Assembly: GCF_900217905.1 (NCBI RefSeq)
Contig: NZ_OBMO01000011.1
Coordinates: 62,001-126,000 of the forward strand
Origin: Alloalcanivorax xenomutans
Lineage (GTDB): Bacteria; Pseudomonadota; Gammaproteobacteria; Pseudomonadales; Alcanivoracaceae
Length of the DNA: 64,000 bases
Reading direction: 5' to 3'
In this document: positions 56,479 through 64,000 of the stretch, one piece after another
Numbering within the stretch: the stretch's first letter is position 1
Layout of the letters: every line of letters starts with the position of its first letter
Made by a program: the position numbers and the translations under genes
The notes under the pieces: generated by a model
Database searches by the model: none
Told to the model about the DNA's origin: nothing
What the model saw: only the letters and a program-made list of their open reading frames with translations

Positions 56479-57510
56479 GTGGTGACTTTGGGCCGTGCCT
56501 GGTTCGATGCCGGTATCCCCGGCATCTATGTGGTGCTGTTGTGTGATGTGATGAAAGGGCTGGGCAAGGACCCCGCCGCTTTGCTGGGGGGCGTCGGCGA
56601 AAGCCGTGAGCAGCTGCTGGCGCCGCAGAGCCGGGTGCCGCTGGAGCTGGCCCAGCGATGCGCCGAGCAGGCCCTGGACATGGCCGGCACCGCCGGGCTG
56701 GGGTTCCGTTATGCCCGGGCCATGCGCATTACTCTGCATGGTCCGGTGGGGCTGCTGGCGCTGTCCAGCGCCACTCTCGGGGATGGTCTCGATGCCGCCC
56801 GGCGCTACCTGGGGCTGCGGGCGCCGTTCTGGCACATGGACCGGCGTGAGGAGGCGGGCCGGGTGATTTTCCCGCTGGTGGCCACGGCCGACCCTGGACG
56901 GATCCATGCCTTCGTGGTGGAGGCCATGCTGGTGGGGTTCATCCATATGTTGGAACAGCTGCTGGAAGCGGTACCGGAAGGGGCGGAGCTGCACTTCCGG
57001 CAACCGCCACCGGCCCATGCCATGGCGCTGAGAGGGGAAGTGCCGGTGCCGGTTTGCTTCAACCAGGATGAGGACGCGCTGGTTTTGCCGCAAGCACTGC
57101 TGTCGGTGACGCCGCTGTTGGCGGATCCGCAGACCGCGGCATTGGCGCGGGAACAATGCGAGGCGGAAGTCAGCCGCTGGCGTGCGGAACAGGAGGGGCC
57201 GCTGGCCGAACGGGTGAGGGCGGTGCTGCGTGATACGGCGGCACCGTTACCGGATCTGGCGGCCATGGCGGAACGCATGGCGGTATCGCCGCGGACACTG
57301 AAACGGCATCTCCAACAGGCCGGGTCAAGCTACCGGCAAGTGCAGGACGAAGTGCTTTATGAACGGGCCCGGACGCTGCTCAAGGATCGCCATCAGCGGG
57401 TCAGCGATGTGGCCTATGCCTTGGGCTATAACGATGTGGCGAACTTTTCCCGGGCGTTCAAACGCTGGAGCGGGGAAACGCCGAAACAATTCCGGGAACG
57501 CGGGTATTGA
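56479..57510 (+). CDS. AraC-family transcriptional regulator
   Basis: 343-aa regulator of the Arabinose_bd plus AraC helix-turn-helix type (OruR/ArgR-like group, often controlling lipid or amino-acid catabolic genes). The C-terminal double HTH contains LAAMAERMAVSPRTLKRHLQ and VSDVAYALGYNDVANFSRAFKRW. The frame is open from ATG 56416, only 24 bp from the divergent gene. GTG 56479 or 56482, preceded by GGAGGG, leaves room for promoters and matches the family start. The effector is unknown. Confidence 0.83.
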   Translation: MVTLGRAWFDAGIPGIYVVLLCDVMKGLGKDPAALLGGVGESREQLLAPQSRVPLELAQRCAEQALDMAGTAGLGFRYARAMRITLHGPVGLLALSSATLGDGLDAARRYLGLRAPFWHMDRREEAGRVIFPLVATADPGRIHAFVVEAMLVGFIHMLEQLLEAVPEGAELHFRQPPPAHAMALRGEVPVPVCFNQDEDALVLPQALLSVTPLLADPQTAALAREQCEAEVSRWRAEQEGPLAERVRAVLRDTAAPLPDLAAMAERMAVSPRTLKRHLQQAGSSYRQVQDEVLYERARTLLKDRHQRVSDVAYALGYNDVANFSRAFKRWSGETPKQFRERGY

Positions 57511-57560
57511 GAAGCGGACAGGGGAAGAAGCGGGCAGCGGCAGGACGATGATGAGGGGCG

Positions 57561-57585
57561 CCGCGACCGGAGGGGCCGGTCGCGG
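57561..57585. terminator. Hairpin between convergent araC and ppa
   Basis: Perfect 10-bp stem CCGCGACCGG with its complement at 57576-57585, 5-nt loop AGGGG, 11 nt before the ppa stop. It has no U tract. Confidence 0.5.
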
Positions 57586-57596
57586 ACCGCGGACAC

Positions 57597-58127
57597 TTAC
57601 TTGCTGTTGAAGGCTTCCACGGACTTGAGGATTTCCTTCTTGGCGGCTTCGGCGCCGTCCCAGCCGTCCACTTTCACCCATTTGCCGGCTTCGAGATCCT
57701 TGTAGTTCTCGAAGAAGTGCTTGATCTGGGCCAGCAGCAGTTCGGGCAGGTCGTTGATGTCCTTGACGTTGTCGTACAGCTTGGTCAGCTTGGTGTGCGG
57801 TACCGCCACCAGCTTGGCGTCCTTACCGGCTTCGTCGGTCATGTTGAGAATGCCCACCGGCCGGCAGCGGATCACGGAGCCGGGTACCACGGGGTACGGG
57901 GTCACCACCAGCACGTCCAGGGGATCGCCGTCCTCGGACAGGGTGTTGGGGATGTAGCCGTAGTTGGCCGGGTAGAACATCGGGGTGGCCATGAAGCGGT
58001 CGACGAAGACGGCGTTGCTGTCCTTGTCGATCTCGTACTTGATCGGATCGGCATTGGCCGGGATTTCGATCGCCACGTAGATGTCTTCGGGAATCTCTTT
58101 CCCGGCGGGTACCTTGGTAAAATCCAT
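57597..58127 (-). CDS. ppa: Inorganic pyrophosphatase
   Basis: 176-aa family I soluble pyrophosphatase, the same length as the E. coli enzyme. It pulls biosynthetic reactions by hydrolysing PPi with Mg2+. [34 protein letters not shown] (with the metal-binding acidic residues) and [13 protein letters not shown] are present. A strong extended -10 promoter lies just upstream. Monocistronic by position. Confidence 0.97.
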   Translation of the reverse strand: MDFTKVPAGKEIPEDIYVAIEIPANADPIKYEIDKDSNAVFVDRFMATPMFYPANYGYIPNTLSEDGDPLDVLVVTPYPVVPGSVIRCRPVGILNMTDEAGKDAKLVAVPHTKLTKLYDNVKDINDLPELLLAQIKHFFENYKDLEAGKWVKVDGWDGAEAAKKEILKSVEAFNSK

Positions 58128-58171
58128 GAATCGGTCCTTTCAGCGAGGGTTCAAATCGACGATGGGCGCGG

Positions 58172-58201
58172 ATTATAGCAACCGTGACGCGGCGCTGGCT
58201 A
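58172..58201 (-). promoter_or_regulatory. Promoter of ppa
   Basis: On the minus strand TGCTATAAT (perfect -10 with TG extension, 58172-58180) and a TAGCCA -35-like box 18 nt upstream (58196-58201). Transcription would start near 58165, leaving a leader of about 38 nt. Confidence 0.6.
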
Positions 58202-58363
58202 ATAGCCAAAAGTACCGACCTCATGCCCGGTCGAAGTGACCGGCCGAAAAGCGCAAATGCCCGGCATGCCCGGCCTCCGGGTTTGTTCAGCGGCGGATAA
58301 CCCGACACAATAGCGGCTCTTACTAGATCGTACCCGAAGCGCTGAAAACGGAGCCTCCATTCG

Positions 58364-58990
58364 ATGAGTGTGAAAGAAGTTGCCCATCCGCTGGTGAAAC
58401 ACAAATTGGGACTGCTGCGGCAGCACAAACTGAGTACCCGCAGTTTCCGCCAGATCACCAGTGAATTGGCGGTCTTGCTGACCTACGAAGCCACCGCCGA
58501 CATGGAGCTGGAGCCGGCCACGGTGGAAGGCTGGTCCGGACCGGTGGAAGTGCAGCGCATCAAGGGTAAAAAGGTCACCGTGGTACCGATTCTGCGTGCC
58601 GGGATCGGCATGCTCGATGGTGTGTTGGAGCTGATCCCCAGCGCCAAGGTCAGCGTGGTGGGCCTTTATCGCAATGAGGAAACTCTGCAGCCGGTGGCCT
58701 ATTTCGAGAAGCTGGCCCATGACATTCATGAGCGCACCGCCCTGATCATCGATCCGATGCTGGCCACTGGCGGCTCGCTGATGGCCACCATCGATATGCT
58801 GAAGGCGGCGGGCTGTGAACGGATCCGCGCTCTGGTATTGGTGGCGGCCCCGGAGGGCATCCATAAGGTAGCGCAGGCCCATCCGGACGTGGACATCTAT
58901 ACCGCCTCGGTGGACGAGGGCTTGAACCAGGACGGCTATATCGTGCCGGGCCTGGGCGATGCCGGGGACCGCATTTTCGGTACCCGCTAA
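58364..58990 (+). CDS. upp: Uracil phosphoribosyltransferase
   Basis: 208-aa pyrimidine-salvage enzyme making UMP from uracil and [27 protein letters not shown], the PRPP loop [17 protein letters not shown] and the uracil-binding C-terminal [14 protein letters not shown] are present. It is followed 22 nt later by a uracil permease gene, an uptake-and-capture operon. Confidence 0.97.
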   Translation: MSVKEVAHPLVKHKLGLLRQHKLSTRSFRQITSELAVLLTYEATADMELEPATVEGWSGPVEVQRIKGKKVTVVPILRAGIGMLDGVLELIPSAKVSVVGLYRNEETLQPVAYFEKLAHDIHERTALIIDPMLATGGSLMATIDMLKAAGCERIRALVLVAAPEGIHKVAQAHPDVDIYTASVDEGLNQDGYIVPGLGDAGDRIFGTR

Positions 58991-59012
58991 CCGATCACGT
59001 CACGGAGCCTCC

Positions 59013-60314
59013 ATGTCCGCCACTCCCGGTTTCTTCGCGCCACGCACCGTTCTGGTGGGGGCGCAAATGTTGTTCGTTGCCTTCGGTGCTCTGGTATTGA
59101 TGCCATTGCTCACCGGACTGGACCCGAGCGTGGCGCTGTTCACCGCCGGGGTCGGCACCTTGTTGTTCCAATGCATCACCGGCTTCTCGATCCCGGTGTT
59201 CCTGGCGTCCTCCTTTGTCTTCATCGCGCCCATATCCCACGGCGTGCAGGCCTGGGGCCTGCCGGCCACCATGGGCGCGCTGATGGTCACCGCCGTGGTC
59301 TATGTGGTGCTGGCGGCACTGGTGCGCTGGCGCGGGCCGGGATTCCTGCACGTGTTGATGCCACCGGTGGTGACCGGGCCGATCATCATGGTGATTGGTC
59401 TGAGTCTGGCGCCCACCGCGGTGAACATGGCCATGGGCATGGACGGCAGCGGCCAGAAGACCTTGTTTCCGTACGGGCAGGCACTGACGGTGTCGATGGT
59501 GTCGCTGGTCACCACCTTGCTGGTGGCCACCCTGGCAAAGGGGTTTTTCCGGCTGTTACCGATCATGGTGGGGGTGCTGTGCGGTTACCTTTCCGCCCTG
59601 ATGCTGGGCATGGTGGACTTCGCCGTGGTCACCGAGCGCGCCTGGCTGGCGCCGCCGGAGTTCGTGCTGCCGACGTTCGAATGGCAAGCGATCGTGTTCA
59701 TGGTGCCGGTGGCATTGGCGCCGGCTATTGAGCACGTTGGTGATGTGCTCGCCATCAGCAATGTCACCGGGCGGGATTATGTGCGCAAACCCGGCTTGCA
59801 TCGCACCCTGCTCGGGGATGGCGTCGCCAGCATGGGCGCGGCGATGGTTGGCGGACCACCCAATACCACCTATTCGGAAGTGACCGGGGCGGTCATGCTG
59901 ACCCGGGTATTCGACCCCCGGGTGATGGTGTGGGCCGCGGTTTTCGCCATTGCGTTGTCCTTCCTGTCCCGCTTTGGCGGGTTGTTGCAGAGTATCCCGG
60001 CGCCGGTGATGGGGGGCATCCTGATCCTCATGTTCGGCTCCATCGCCAGTGTCGGCATGAACACCCTGATCAAGGCGAAGGTGGATCTGGCGCGCCAGCG
60101 TAATTTGGTGATCGTCGCCACCACGTTGGTGTTCGGCATTGGTGGCATGGTCATCAGCGGTGGTGGCTTCACCTTGCAGGGGATCAGCTTGTGCGGAGTG
60201 CTGGCGGTGGTGCTGAACCTGCTGCTGCCCGGCCGTGATCCCGTGGTTACCGATCTGCGCCAGGAGCAAGCGGTGGTGGATGATCTCATCGAGCATACCC
60301 GCTCAAAGGATTGA
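59013..60314 (+). CDS. uraA: Uracil permease (nucleobase:cation symporter-2)
   Basis: 433-aa protein with the 14-helix NCS2 fold. The conserved central PVALAPAIEHVGDVLAISNVTG contains the substrate-binding glutamate, and GGPPNTTYSEVTGAVMLTRV is also typical. ATG 59013 follows GGAG closely. Coupling to upp favours uracil over xanthine or urate as substrate. The downstream WYL regulator starts four bases after its stop. Confidence 0.9.
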   Translation: MSATPGFFAPRTVLVGAQMLFVAFGALVLMPLLTGLDPSVALFTAGVGTLLFQCITGFSIPVFLASSFVFIAPISHGVQAWGLPATMGALMVTAVVYVVLAALVRWRGPGFLHVLMPPVVTGPIIMVIGLSLAPTAVNMAMGMDGSGQKTLFPYGQALTVSMVSLVTTLLVATLAKGFFRLLPIMVGVLCGYLSALMLGMVDFAVVTERAWLAPPEFVLPTFEWQAIVFMVPVALAPAIEHVGDVLAISNVTGRDYVRKPGLHRTLLGDGVASMGAAMVGGPPNTTYSEVTGAVMLTRVFDPRVMVWAAVFAIALSFLSRFGGLLQSIPAPVMGGILILMFGSIASVGMNTLIKAKVDLARQRNLVIVATTLVFGIGGMVISGGGFTLQGISLCGVLAVVLNLLLPGRDPVVTDLRQEQAVVDDLIEHTRSKD

Positions 60315-60318
60315 GACC

Positions 60319-61017
60319 ATGCAAAGAGCCGAGCGGCTGATCGTATTGGTCGACACTTTGCGCCGGCATCGCTGGCCGGTAACCGCCAGCGCTCTCGGCG
60401 AGCAGCTCGGAGTGTCCACCCGCACCATCTATCGCGATATCCAGAGTCTGATTGGTCTGGGCGCGCCGATCGATGGTGAGGCCGGAGTCGGTTATCTGCT
60501 GCGCAAAGGGTTTTTCATGCCGCCGTTGATGTTCAGTCCGGTGGAGCTGGAGGCGCTGTTGCTTGGTGCCCGCTGGGTCGGGCAGCAGGGCGACAAGGAA
60601 CTGGCCGATGCCGCCAATAGCGCTCTGGACAAGATCGCCACGGCGGTGCCGCCGGCGTTGCGCGAAGTGCTGGAGGACACGGGCCTGTGGGCGGGCCCCT
60701 CCAGCGCCCCCCGACGTGGCGAGCCGCTGTTCGTATTGCGCCGCGCTCTGCGTGAGGAACTGAAGCTGCGAATCGTCTACCGGGATGTGGAGGGCCGGGA
60801 AACCGAGCGTACCGTCTGGCCTTTGACTTTGGCGTTTTTCGAAGGCGCCCGGATCCTGGCGGCCTGGTGCGAACTACGCGAGGATTTCCGCCATTTTCGC
60901 ACGGATCGCATCGCCGATTTGCAGGTCATGGAAGAAAGCTATCCGGGATCCCGCCGGTTATTGGCGCAGCGTTGGTTGCAGGCGGAGCGCCAGCGGCGGT
61001 CCGGGAAAGAGTCGTAG
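60319..61017 (+). CDS. WYL-domain transcriptional regulator (YafY type)
   Basis: 232-aa DeoR-like HTH plus WYL regulator. The N-terminal RAERLIVLVDTLRRHRWPVTASALGEQLGVSTRTIYRDI is the DNA-binding domain. The C-terminal WYL domain contains LRIVYRDVEGRETERTVWPLTLAFFEGARILAAWCELREDFRHFRTDRI, and the tryptophan-tyrosine-leucine core is partly altered. WYL domains bind nucleic acids or nucleotides. Its position directly after uraA suggests, but does not prove, nucleobase-related control. Confidence 0.85.
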   Translation: MQRAERLIVLVDTLRRHRWPVTASALGEQLGVSTRTIYRDIQSLIGLGAPIDGEAGVGYLLRKGFFMPPLMFSPVELEALLLGARWVGQQGDKELADAANSALDKIATAVPPALREVLEDTGLWAGPSSAPRRGEPLFVLRRALREELKLRIVYRDVEGRETERTVWPLTLAFFEGARILAAWCELREDFRHFRTDRIADLQVMEESYPGSRRLLAQRWLQAERQRRSGKES

Positions 61018-61067
61018 TCCCGCTGTGGGAAGCTGGCTTGCCAGCGAATACGGTGTTCGCGCCGGAA

Positions 61068-61592
61068 TCAATTCCTCGACAAATGCTCCTGGTAGTGGGC
61101 TTCCAGTTCGCTGTGCAACGCCCAGAATGACGGTGGCATGGTTTCGTTGAGCGTCGCCATCAGGATCGCCAGATGAGTATGCCAGCCGGATGCCACGCTG
61201 GTTTTTTCGGTGTCGCCCAAGCGCCGATGGGTAATCCGCAAACGCACCCGGTCGTCCTCGGGGATCAACTCGAAGGTCACTTCCGAACCGCCTTCTCCCC
61301 AGGTGAATGCCAGAAGATGCGGGGCCTCACAGCGGGTAACCGTGCCTTTCAGCACCGCGCCCTCGGCGTCGGCATGGTATTCGGGGGCGGTATCGCCGGG
61401 TTCCGACAGTTCATTATGATGAAATTCCAGGGTGACCGCGCCGCCGGCGAACAGTCCCATGGGGCCGGCGGCCAGCCAGCGGGCGCGTTTTTCGGACTCG
61501 GTCAGAAAGGCCCAGATCCGTTCCACCGGGCCCGGCAGCAGCCGCTCCAGTGTCAGAGTGTCGGGTTTGGTCAGCTTGGCGTAATCATCCAT
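61068..61592 (-). CDS. SRPBCC/AHSA1 family protein
   Basis: 174-aa START-like (Aha1/SRPBCC) protein with a hydrophobic ligand cavity. TLTLERLLPGPVERIWAFLTESEKRARWLA and the closing GWHTHLAILMATLNE are typical. Such proteins are commonly paired with an ArsR regulator, as here, in two-gene operons of unknown ligand. ATG 61592 follows AAGGAGAA; the frame is open further upstream into arsR but not coding. Confidence 0.87.
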   Translation of the reverse strand: MDDYAKLTKPDTLTLERLLPGPVERIWAFLTESEKRARWLAAGPMGLFAGGAVTLEFHHNELSEPGDTAPEYHADAEGAVLKGTVTRCEAPHLLAFTWGEGGSEVTFELIPEDDRVRLRITHRRLGDTEKTSVASGWHTHLAILMATLNETMPPSFWALHSELEAHYQEHLSRN

Positions 61593-61632
61593 GGTGTTCT
61601 CCTTAAGAGTGGGGCCCGGGTCGGGGTGAAGG

Positions 61633-61962
61633 TCAGTCGCCCTGGCGCAGGGCCTGTTCCAGAGCGTCCAGCCGTTCGTTCCAGAACGCCTGATAATGGC
61701 GTAGCCAGTCCATGGCCCCGGCCATGGGAGCGGCATTCAGCCGGCAGACGTGGACGCGCCCTTGCTTTTCCCGGGTCAGTAGTCCCGCCTGTTCCAGCGC
61801 TTTGATGTGCTTTGAGGCACCGGCCAGGCTCATGGAGAAAGGCGCCGCCAGCTCTCCCACCTTGCGCTCACCATCAGCGAGCAATGCCAGCATGGCGCGG
61901 CGGGTGGGGTCGGCCAGGGCCTGGAAAACGGCATCGAGTGTGTCGGGATTATTGTTAACCAT
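61633..61962 (-). CDS. ArsR-family transcriptional regulator
   Basis: 109-aa winged-helix repressor of the ArsR type linked to SRPBCC proteins. The HTH FQALADPTRRAMLALLADGERKVGELAAPFSMSLAGASKHIKALEQAGLL is intact. There is no CxC metal site, so metal sensing is unlikely. The start at ATG 61962 is supported by a promoter whose predicted transcription start falls about one base before it; an in-frame ATG at 61998 lies inside the -35 box and is rejected. It is co-transcribed with the SRPBCC gene. Confidence 0.87.
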   Translation of the reverse strand: MVNNNPDTLDAVFQALADPTRRAMLALLADGERKVGELAAPFSMSLAGASKHIKALEQAGLLTREKQGRVHVCRLNAAPMAGAMDWLRHYQAFWNERLDALEQALRQGD

Positions 61963-62008
61963 GTGGTTGAATATGGGGGTGGGTGTTTTAATTGTCAACC
62001 AAAAGGTT
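61957..62008 (-). promoter_or_regulatory. ArsR promoter with two matching operators
   Basis: On the minus strand TTGACA (61993-61998), a 17-nt spacer and CATATT (61970-61975) give a promoter. Two copies of TYAACC-N4-GGTTRA are present, with cores AACC-ATGT-GGTT (61957-61968) and AACC-AAAA-GGTT (61997-62008), centred exactly 40 bp apart. One covers the start codon and the other overlaps the -35 box. Autorepression by the ArsR protein is the natural reading. Confidence 0.65.
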
Positions 62009-62642
62009 AATTATTTTCAGGAAGGCGGCGGCCGTTTAAGTGGCCCGCATTACAGGTCGCCGGCAGTGCTTTGAGCTGACGCATCAGGCCGCCAGCGGTG
62101 AGGACCCCGCGTATTGGTGCTCCGGCTTGCCGTAGCCGCTCCGAGCTCCAGCGATTGCAGGTGCGGCCGAGCCAGAAGGTGCCCTCGGCCTGGAAGAACA
62201 GGCTGGCGCCATACAAACCGGGGCCCACCGTCCGCACTGTTCCGTCCGCGTTCCGTTGAAAGTCCGCCGCCAGTGCCCGGGTCAGGCGGTGCCAGTGATC
62301 CGGTTCCGGACACAGCGCGGCCAGATCCTTGTGCGGCAGTTGCGCCGGATGCCGTTCCAGAGCCACCACGTGCAGCACGCTGTCGGTGGGCCAGAACAGT
62401 GCTTTGAGCAGACGCGGGATGCTGTTGTTGTGTTGGTAGAAGTCGGCGTCGCCCCAACCGAACTCGTAATAGCCGGTATCCGGCAGATGATCGCGCAGAA
62501 ACCGCAGGTGAGGGTCGAGCTTGCCGGCGGGTATCACCAGACCGGTATGCCAGCGGTGCCGTACCACCAGCAAGGATTCTCCAGGGTCGGCGTGGGCCGG
62601 TACGGCGAGGATCAACACTGCAATCGCCAACAGAAATTTCAT
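62007..62642 (-). CDS. DUF2459 family exported protein
   Basis: 211-aa protein with a signal peptide (MKFLLAIAVLILAVPAHA) and a DUF2459 domain: RHRWHTGLVIPA, YYEFGWGDADFYQ and the C-terminal CNRWSSERLRQAG. The family has no known activity; the His/Cys-rich conserved motifs suggest an NlpC-like cysteine hydrolase, which is my inference. ATG 62642 is preferred over an open frame to 62729. Its TAA stop is shared with the upstream ArsR operator. Confidence 0.78.
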   Translation of the reverse strand: MKFLLAIAVLILAVPAHADPGESLLVVRHRWHTGLVIPAGKLDPHLRFLRDHLPDTGYYEFGWGDADFYQHNNSIPRLLKALFWPTDSVLHVVALERHPAQLPHKDLAALCPEPDHWHRLTRALAADFQRNADGTVRTVGPGLYGASLFFQAEGTFWLGRTCNRWSSERLRQAGAPIRGVLTAGGLMRQLKALPATCNAGHLNGRRLPENN

Positions 62643-62680
62643 CAGCTCATCCCCGTTCGGGGCCGTGGAGGTGGTGTCAG

Positions 62681-62695
62681 GTTCCGTTACGGAAC
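62681..62695. promoter_or_regulatory. 15-bp palindrome upstream of nhaD
   Basis: GTTCCGT-T-ACGGAAC, a perfect 7-bp inverted repeat with a 1-nt centre, in the 144-bp divergent gap between the DUF2459 gene and nhaD. It is a candidate operator or small hairpin. Confidence 0.4.
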
Positions 62696-62786
62696 GGTCC
62701 CATATCAATACTGGAAGACACCAATCCATGGTAGCATCGCCCCGCTTTGTTTCCGTGCGCGTATCTTTGATTCAGAAAGGCTTGTC

Positions 62787-64000
62787 ATGTTGAGACCTCT
62801 GGACATCTCCCAATATCGATTCCTTCCCGGCGGAGCAGGCCGGATTCTGTTCGCCATCCTGGCTCTGCTGTTTGCTCCCGGTGCCCTGGCCGCCACCGGT
62901 GGCCTTGATCTGACCGGCTCGGTGGCCGGGTTCATTGCCCTCGCTATCTTCGTCCTCGCCTATGCCCTGGTGATGGCCGAGGAAAAGCTGCACATGCGCA
63001 AGTCCAAGCCGGTACTGGTGGCCGCCGGTATTATCTGGGCGTTGATCGGCTGGGTTTACGTCCAGTCCGGCATGCCTGATGAGGCCGAGCACGCGTTCCG
63101 CCACACCCTGCTCGAATTCACCGAACTGATGCTGTTCCTGCTGGTGGCGATGACCTACATCAACGCCATGGACGAGCGCCGGGTATTTGATGCCCTGCGT
63201 GCCTGGATGGTGCGCAAGGGGTTCAGCTACCGGCAGCTGTTCTGGATCACCGGTATCCTGGCCTTTCTGATCTCGCCGGTCGCCGATAACCTGACCACCG
63301 CGCTGTTGATGTGCGCCGTGGTGACGAAGGTGGCGGAAGGGGACAAACCCTTCATCAACGTGGCCTGTATCAATATCGTGGTGGCCGCCAACGCCGGTGG
63401 CGCCTTCAGTCCGTTCGGCGATATCACCACTCTGATGGTGTGGCAGGCGGGCCTGATTCATTTCACTGAATTCTTCGATCTGCTGATCCCGTCGCTGATC
63501 AACTATCTGATCCCGGCGGTGGTAATGAGCCTGTTCATCAAGAGCCGTAAGCCCAGCGGCGTGAAGGAAGAGGTTGAGCTCAAGCGCGGTGCCCGCCGTA
63601 TTATCGCCTTGTTCCTGCTCACCGTGGCCACCGCGGTGGCTTGCCACTCCGTGCTGCATCTGCCGCCGGTGTTGGGGATGATGACGGGTTTGGGTTATCT
63701 GCAGTTCTTCGGCTATTTCCTGCGCCGGACCCTGCCGCGTTCCTTGGAGAAGAAGCGCCGCCATTACCTGCGCCGTGGTGATGATAAACGCCTGTCTCAA
63801 CTGGGCAGCATCGTGCCTTTCGATGTGTTCAACCGTGTGGCGCGGGCCGAGTGGGACACCTTGCTGTTCTTCTACGGCGTGGTGATGTGCGTGGGCGGCC
63901 TGGGCTTCATGGGATATCTGGGCATGCTGTCCGAGGCTCTCTATACCGGCTGGAACGCGACCTGGGCCAATATCGCCCTGGGTATCATTTCCGCGGTGGT
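62787..64000 (+). CDS. nhaD: NhaD-type Na+/H+ antiporter (partial, runs off the window)
   Basis: The first 404 codons of an open frame with no stop before the window end. After a signal-like hydrophobic start (LFAILALLFAPGALAA) come multiple membrane helices. The NhaD signatures ISPVADNLTTALLM and NAGGAFSPFGDITTLMVWQAG carry the conserved Asp, Asn and Thr residues of ion translocation. NhaD exports Na+ or Li+ at alkaline pH in marine and halophilic bacteria. ATG 62787 follows AAAGG. The missing C-terminus is simply beyond the window. Confidence 0.9.
   Translation, partial: MLRPLDISQYRFLPGGAGRILFAILALLFAPGALAATGGLDLTGSVAGFIALAIFVLAYALVMAEEKLHMRKSKPVLVAAGIIWALIGWVYVQSGMPDEAEHAFRHTLLEFTELMLFLLVAMTYINAMDERRVFDALRAWMVRKGFSYRQLFWITGILAFLISPVADNLTTALLMCAVVTKVAEGDKPFINVACINIVVAANAGGAFSPFGDITTLMVWQAGLIHFTEFFDLLIPSLINYLIPAVVMSLFIKSRKPSGVKEEVELKRGARRIIALFLLTVATAVACHSVLHLPPVLGMMTGLGYLQFFGYFLRRTLPRSLEKKRRHYLRRGDDKRLSQLGSIVPFDVFNRVARAEWDTLLFFYGVVMCVGGLGFMGYLGMLSEALYTGWNATWANIALGIISAV

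Noticed and set aside
56392-57156. N-terminal extension of the PF10118 gene, about 255 codons
   Set aside because: Antisense to araC, without family similarity. ATG 56391 has a ribosome-binding site and the expected N-terminus.
62772-63800. 342-codon minus-strand frame near the window end
   Set aside because: Shadow of nhaD; the plus-strand frame through the same bases gives clear NhaD motifs and runs off the window.

Overview
The window is chromosomal core DNA from a high-GC gammaproteobacterium. Three gene blocks match the Pseudomonas order: rsmA-pdxA-surA-lptD with divergent amgK-murU; trpE/trpGDC-vfr-osmC-speD-coq7; and dsbD-aroQ-accBC-prmA-dusB-fis-purHD followed by a RetS-like sensor. 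The cyo-surf1-regBA cluster and the NhaD antiporter fit a marine, aerobic relative such as Alcanivorax/Alloalcanivorax. That genus-level placement is inference. I saw no prophage, insertion sequence, tRNA, rRNA or CRISPR array, and no region of clearly foreign base composition.

Layout. 1-6 kb: a nitronate monooxygenase-like gene facing the stress operon prkA-yeaH-spoVR. 6-13 kb: a minus-strand run apaH, apaG, rsmA, pdxA, surA, lptD. 13-17 kb: amgK-murU (cell-wall sugar recycling), rpe, a DMT exporter and an NlpC/P60 lipoprotein. 17-20 kb: an HxlR regulator divergent from an old yellow enzyme, then an MFS transporter. 20-27 kb: cyoABCD ubiquinol oxidase, surf1 and a RegB/RegA redox two-component system. 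27-31 kb: trpE, trpG, trpD, trpC, preceded by a 20-codon leader peptide ending in Trp-Arg-Trp. 31-34 kb: crp/vfr, an OsmC protein, speD, coq7. 34-39 kb: a RetS-like hybrid sensor, a double cNMP-binding/rhodanese protein and a TSUP permease. 39-46 kb: purD, purH, fis, dusB, a zinc-ribbon membrane protein and prmA. 46-54 kb: two inserted plus-strand genes, then accC, accB, aroQ, dsbD, a DUF2333 gene and cmoA. 54-64 kb: a methyltransferase-like membrane protein, a PF10118 protein divergent from an AraC regulator, ppa, upp-uraA-WYL regulator, an ArsR/SRPBCC pair, a DUF2459 protein and the start of nhaD.

The least ordinary feature is a dispersed family of intergenic elements with five members here (3.9, 31.1, 33.5, 53.1 and 55.4 kb). 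The complete members carry a 7-bp tandem array on each side (sense-strand unit YAGTKAA, plus-strand right arm TTMACTR) flanking a GC-rich hairpin built on GCGGCCTCTT. Every array sits 0-6 nt from, or across, a stop codon, and four of the five members lie between convergent genes. The arrays present stop codons in all three frames, and they supply the actual stop codon of trpC, coq7 and cmoA. Other leads are a trp attenuator, a RetS-like protein with a degraded ATP-binding domain next to a cyclic-nucleotide/rhodanese protein, and a two-site ArsR operator over an apparently leaderless promoter.
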